The notes beneath the pieces are model-generated. The model worked only from the letters and a program-made list of their open reading frames with translations. It did not search any database and was not told the origin of the DNA. DNA of 64,000 nucleotides, from positions 62,001 through 126,000 of the forward strand of contig WSUB01000054.1 in NCBI GenBank assembly GCA_019633425.1, in the 5' to 3' direction. Below are positions 60,125 to 64,000 of the stretch, piece by piece. The translations under genes were made by a program, and so were the position numbers. The stretch comes from Tulasnella sp. 424 (taxonomy: Eukaryota; Basidiomycota; Agaricomycetes; Cantharellales; Tulasnellaceae). Every line of letters starts with the position of its first letter. Position 1 is the first letter of the stretch.

Positions 60125-62314
60125 ATGGCCTCGAACGAAGTGCTCGCCCAGATTCTCTCTCAACTCGAAGCTCTCCAGGTGTCTCAAGCCCAGCTGCAGT
60201 CAAAGGTGCGGACATAGCTACCATGACCCTACTAGCTAAATTGATACTGAAAGCGTGTTCATCGTCCGATTAGCTCGACTCTATCACATCTCCGATATCT
60301 TCACCATCTTCCAGAGTAGCTACACCTCCGAGGAAGACCGCAGGCTTACCAATTCCAACCCGGACTGATTCGCCCTCCGCACTCATCCCCAACGCCTCAT
60401 CCTATGGATTATCCCAAGGACTATCCACAAGCCCACCTGTTCCTTCCGTACTCTCCCATAACGCTGTAATCGGCCCAAACGTTGCCCCCGCAGATAAGCC
60501 CGCTTTGACGCCGACGACCAGCTCGAAAGAACGCGAAAAGGCCTTATACCCTCAACGCGTCATTATTACTAGTGCGTTCGCTGGAAGCTATATATATCAC
60601 CTCTTGGACTTGAAACTAACCTTATCAACGCAGCTTACCCCGACCAATCTGGCATCAAGCCCGTACCAATAACCTGGGGTGCGGCAAATCCTGCTGACCG
60701 CGGTCCGGTTCTGTGCAGTCGCCAGAACAACTCCATCAAAGCCCGCAACGCCATCGGCGCTCACTCCGGCTCGTATTCGATATACCGCGCTTTAGCCATC
60801 GCCATCGGAACACTCGATCCTCATCACAAGCCCAATTACTCGCTCACCGAACCTCCAGTCGAAATCCCCTTCGTCCCAGCTTGGGCAGACCCCAAGAAGA
60901 TCGTCAGCTTTGACCCATGGGGTCACTTGACCCCACAGGTCTTCAAAGAGCAGGCAGACGCTGGATTGGACGTCAGACCAAGTATCGCTATCACCAAAGC
61001 TGTGAGTTTGCTTCTTTGTGGCTTTGCCTATTTTTTTTAATTCCCGCTTATCTCTCTATCTAACCGGGATTAATGACGACGGCGTCCCACAGCACATCAA
61101 GATGTCGGAATTGGACGGCGCAGCCGCAAGTGGTGCACTCAAGATTGACGGCAAGGTCGTGTTGGAGTCCGTGCCGTTGAAGGACGAACACGGCGAACCG
61201 ATGAAAGGCCTCCCCGGCGTGGAACTGGTCACGAGCAAAGCCGCGGTCGAGCCCGTGTGGTACTTGCCTGGTGTCGCTGAACGCTTCGGAATGTGTGTCG
61301 CAGTCGAACTCTTTTTTTCGCTCGTCTACCAAAATCGCTGAACATGGGTTTCCTTTACCGTCTCTAGTTCGGAAGGCCTATTGCGCCGTGCACTTTTCGA
61401 AGACACCGGAGGAATGTACCCAGAACTCATCACCCGACCAGACATTAAAGTCTTCCTTCCCCCGATCGGTGGTCTAACGGCATACATCTGTGAGCTTACT
61501 TGTGTCGTTGTGAATGACGCGTAATCTGACGAATTGCACCCCAGTCGGCAATCCCGCTTATCTTCGTGACGAGACCAAAGAGCTCACGCTACGAGTGCAC
61601 GATGAATGTACGTTGTTCTGGAGTTTATCTTCCCAGGTTGAGGAACTAAATATCTAATACCATCCTCAAGGCAATGGCTCGGACGTCTTTGGTTCTGATA
61701 TCTGCACATGCAAGCCTTACCTCGTCTTCGCCATTGAAGAAGCCGTTCGCTGCGCCCAGCGTGGTGGTGTCGGACTCGTCGTCTACTTCAGGAAGGAGGG
61801 TCGTGCTTTGGGCGAGGTCACCAAGTAGGTGCATCATCTTTAACCACACCGGAGCTCCGCACTGACTCCCAGTTCCAGATATCTCGTATACAACCTTCGA
61901 AAGCGTGGTGGCGACAGTGCCGACAAGTACTTCAAGTCCACTGAGATGATCGCCGGTGTTAAGGACATGCGGTTCCAAGCTTTGATGCCAGATATTCTGC
62001 ACTGGCTTGGTGTTAAGAAGATCGACAACATGGTGTCGATGAGTGACATGTACGTTCGCCATCTCTTTTCGCTGAATCACCTACCTGGATATTCACATTC
62101 CATTTTCGTCCCCTGCAGGAAATACAATGCCATCGTTGAATCGGGAATCCCCATCCTCAGGCGATACGACATTCCCGACCACTTGATCCCTCCTGATTCT
62201 AGGGTCGAGATTGACGCCAAGATCGCAGCAGGGTATTTCACAAGTGGTAAGAAGGTCACCGAGGAGGACCTGATCAAGACGGTCGGAAGGACGTGGGAGG
62301 AGACTGAGCATTGA
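60125..62314 (+). CDS. URC1: Urc1-type GTP cyclohydrolase II-like protein (uracil catabolism)
   Basis: Nine exons (60125-60205, 60274-60571, 60634-61001, 61093-61292, 61368-61489, 61545-61607, 61671-61824, 61879-62049, 62119-62314) total 1653 nt, 550 residues, all in phase. The N-terminus is a short helix (VLAQILSQLEALQVSQAQLQ) and a Ser/Pro linker. Then come TYPDQSGIKPVPITWGAANP, ARNAIGAHSGSYSIYRALA, and FDPWGHLTPQVF. The GTP cyclohydrolase II core has its zinc cysteines (HDECNGSDVFGSDICTC, C-x10-C-x-C) and YFRKEGRALGEVTKY where bacterial RibA has the GRGIGL segment. In Lachancea kluyveri, Urc1 is such a RibA-like protein in the URC uracil-degradation pathway. The length and long C-terminal region fit Urc1 rather than riboflavin RibA. 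Confidence 0.87.
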
Positions 62315-62441
62315 GGAGCTTCGTAGTTGGATTGTGCTCATTCAGATTCAGTTTCACCTGATTGTATAGACATTTTGTTCACAAGTATATATACCACTGC
62401 TTGCGTGTCACAACTTAACATAAGACCCACCTCGGCACCTC

Positions 62442-64000
62442 CTACTCCGGGGGCTCAATCTCGAGTTCAGAATCAGAGTCGTCGTCTGGGGTTGAGCGAC
62501 TGAGCCTCGATAAGGACTTTGTAGAAGACTCGGCCGCTGGTGTTTCCCGAGAGGCCTCGGCGGATGCAGACAGCTCGAACTTCCTCTTCTGTTGAGACAC
62601 AAGCACCCCAGACTTGATTCGGGCACCAGGCGGAGGACCAAGGTCGAAGGTCCGGTTCGAGTCCGATTTAAATGCTGAGATATCCGGCTATGTAGACATC
62701 CTATTCATCAGTAGGGCGACCAGAGACGTCGGTTTTTTAAGACCTTACCTTCTTATCTTTAGCCGACCCTCCGTGTATCGTCCTCGGATCCAATCCCAGC
62801 TTCTTCACCAAGTCGGGAGTATAAGCCGCCTTTATCGCCTTCTCTCGTCGTAACCGTTCCTTCCTGTCTTCTTCGTCCTCCTCTTCACTCTCCTCGTCAT
62901 CTTGAACAACCTCCTTCCCTTTCCCCTTTCCATCCACCGTTTCCACTTGTTGCTTGCGGAGTGCTCTCTCACCCTTCTTCATCGCGTGGACCGCACTCGA
63001 GTCTTGTTGGCGTCGCATCAAACCCCTCAACAAGTCCTCGTCCTTTTTCTCGGCCGCTTCTCTGGCTCGTCTCCTTTTAGCTTCAGCCTCCTTTCCCGGG
63101 TCTTTATGAGAGTACAAGGGATCTCGGGCAGAAATGGCTCCGCCGGACATGAAGTATGTCGCGCCTTGACCATCGCTGCGAGCTCCTTTGTTCGAAGATT
63201 CTGAAGGTAATAGCCCGGTCTTCGTCCTGGGGTCGTATTTCGTTCCGCCGCCCCTCCCGCCAAAACCGTTTCGTTGTGATGAACCGCTTTTTGATCCTGG
63301 GGCGTCCATGGTCATCCTTGACGTTCTGAGTACCGTGTCAGGAATAAGAGCCGGAAACCACGCGATCAGGAATGCGTCACTCACCCAGCTGCGAATTCGG
63401 GGCGATTTGTCCGGCCCGTTTTGATTGTGTTGAGCAGGTGGTACTCGCACACCTCCGAACGCCGCTTGTCGCACCAGCTCTTGCAGGTTTTGCCGTCCTT
63501 TCGCTTAACCTGGCACATCCCTAGGTCCTTTGAGTAACCTATGATAGAGATACAGCCGTGGTTCGTCGGCGTGATTCCAAGTACGTTTGCAGTCGGATGC
63601 GGCGCCTGGTTACCGCCCTTGCCCTACCAAACCTTCGTTAACGGATGAAGAATATAACGCCAATTCACATACCTGATATGGCCGCATGACTCGAGGGTTC
63701 AAAATCGCAATTACTGCGCCCTCTCTAAGGTGGGGCAAACTCTCCTCAAACGCACCCCCACTGCCTCCCCTATAGATTGTCGCTCCTCTAACCACCCCAT
63801 CAGCGTCCTTCGGTGCCACCGAGGTGATATCAGCCTCGAAGAGCAACATCGACAGAAGTGCATCTCCGCTGGCTGTTCCATTCCCTCGACCCCTATGACC
63901 AAAATCCACCAGCTGAAGTCGGACGTATTTCTTTGCTGAGTTGGAGCCGCCATGAATTTTATGTTTCGGTCGTTTCCACGAGGAAGATTTATTGGAAGGT
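62442..64000 (-). CDS. MCM10: Mcm10 replication initiation factor (5' part outside the window)
   Basis: Minus-strand gene entering from the right edge. Exons: window edge-63673, 63623-63385, 63316-62750 and 62687-62442. The first contains the OB-fold: KYVRLQLVDFGHRG, GDALLSMLLFEADI and EGAVIAILNPRVMRPYQ. Next comes the Mcm10 zinc finger GMCQVKRKDGKTCKSWCDKR ending EVCEYHLL (Cys residues and final His present), then TNRPEFAAG. The rest is a charged region (KEAEAKRRRAREAAEKKDED, EESEEEDEEDRKERLRR), a conserved helix AAYTPDLVKKLGLDPRTIHG, and an acidic C-terminus SDSELEIEPPE. Mcm10 binds CMG and polymerase alpha at replication origins. The N-terminal coiled coil and start are not in the window. 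Confidence 0.88.

Noticed and set aside
1..64000. tRNA genes, CRISPR arrays, LTR retrotransposons
   Set aside because: A few ggttcga-like strings occur inside coding exons but without cloverleaf partners. No regularly spaced short repeats and no reverse transcriptase or integrase motifs were found by reading.

Overview
The window looks like nuclear DNA of a filamentous basidiomycete, probably an Agaricomycete. Genes are densely packed and broken by many 45-100 bp introns with GT..AG ends. The kinase families, the HIRAN/SNF2/RING helicase, Urc1, GH47 and Mcm10 are all fungal in style. I see no rRNA, no CRISPR array and no convincing tRNA. The species is not identified.

Layout. (1) 0.2-16.0 kb: six minus-strand protein-kinase genes in tandem, in two subfamilies (A-C and D-F), each followed by its own unnamed C-terminal modules. 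Kinase B carries an N-terminal Zn(II)2Cys6 DNA-binding domain in frame with the kinase; kinase D has a nonsense codon in the activation segment. (2) 17.1-20.7 kb: a plus-strand SAM-dependent methyltransferase whose Rossmann fold is interrupted by a long disordered insert. (3) 21.1-23.7 kb: a minus-strand GH47 alpha-1,2-mannosidase with a membrane anchor. (4) 24.0-56.5 kb: a decaying segmental array on the minus strand, made of five copies of a small methyltransferase gene (MT1-MT5) interleaved with four copies of a RAD5/HLTF-like helicase (H1-H4). H4 is the only helicase copy that looks intact. H1 lost the Walker A region by deletion, H2 has Lys to Asn in Walker A, and H3 is a 0.7 kb 3' stump. 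The full unit (methyltransferase, helicase, spacer) is about 9.4 kb. (5) 57.3-64.0 kb: conserved single-copy genes, namely a G-patch protein, Urc1 (uracil catabolism) and the C-terminal two thirds or so of Mcm10.

How it fits together. The right-hand genes and the GH47/methyltransferase pair look like stable core genome (nucleolar G-patch factor, pyrimidine catabolism, replication initiation, glycan trimming). The two arrays are expanding and decaying families: signalling kinases on the left, and methyltransferase plus DNA-repair helicase in the middle. The most unusual object is the zinc-cluster/kinase fusion at 3005-5619. It reads as a nine-exon gene with every splice phase consistent, and would tie a sequence-specific DNA-binding module directly to a kinase.

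Gene models were built by eye from splice signals and comparison among copies within the window; no database search was run. Models with exact exon lists (kinases A and B, 17119 methyltransferase, G-patch, Urc1, Mcm10) were checked for phase and total length. The others are approximate inside.
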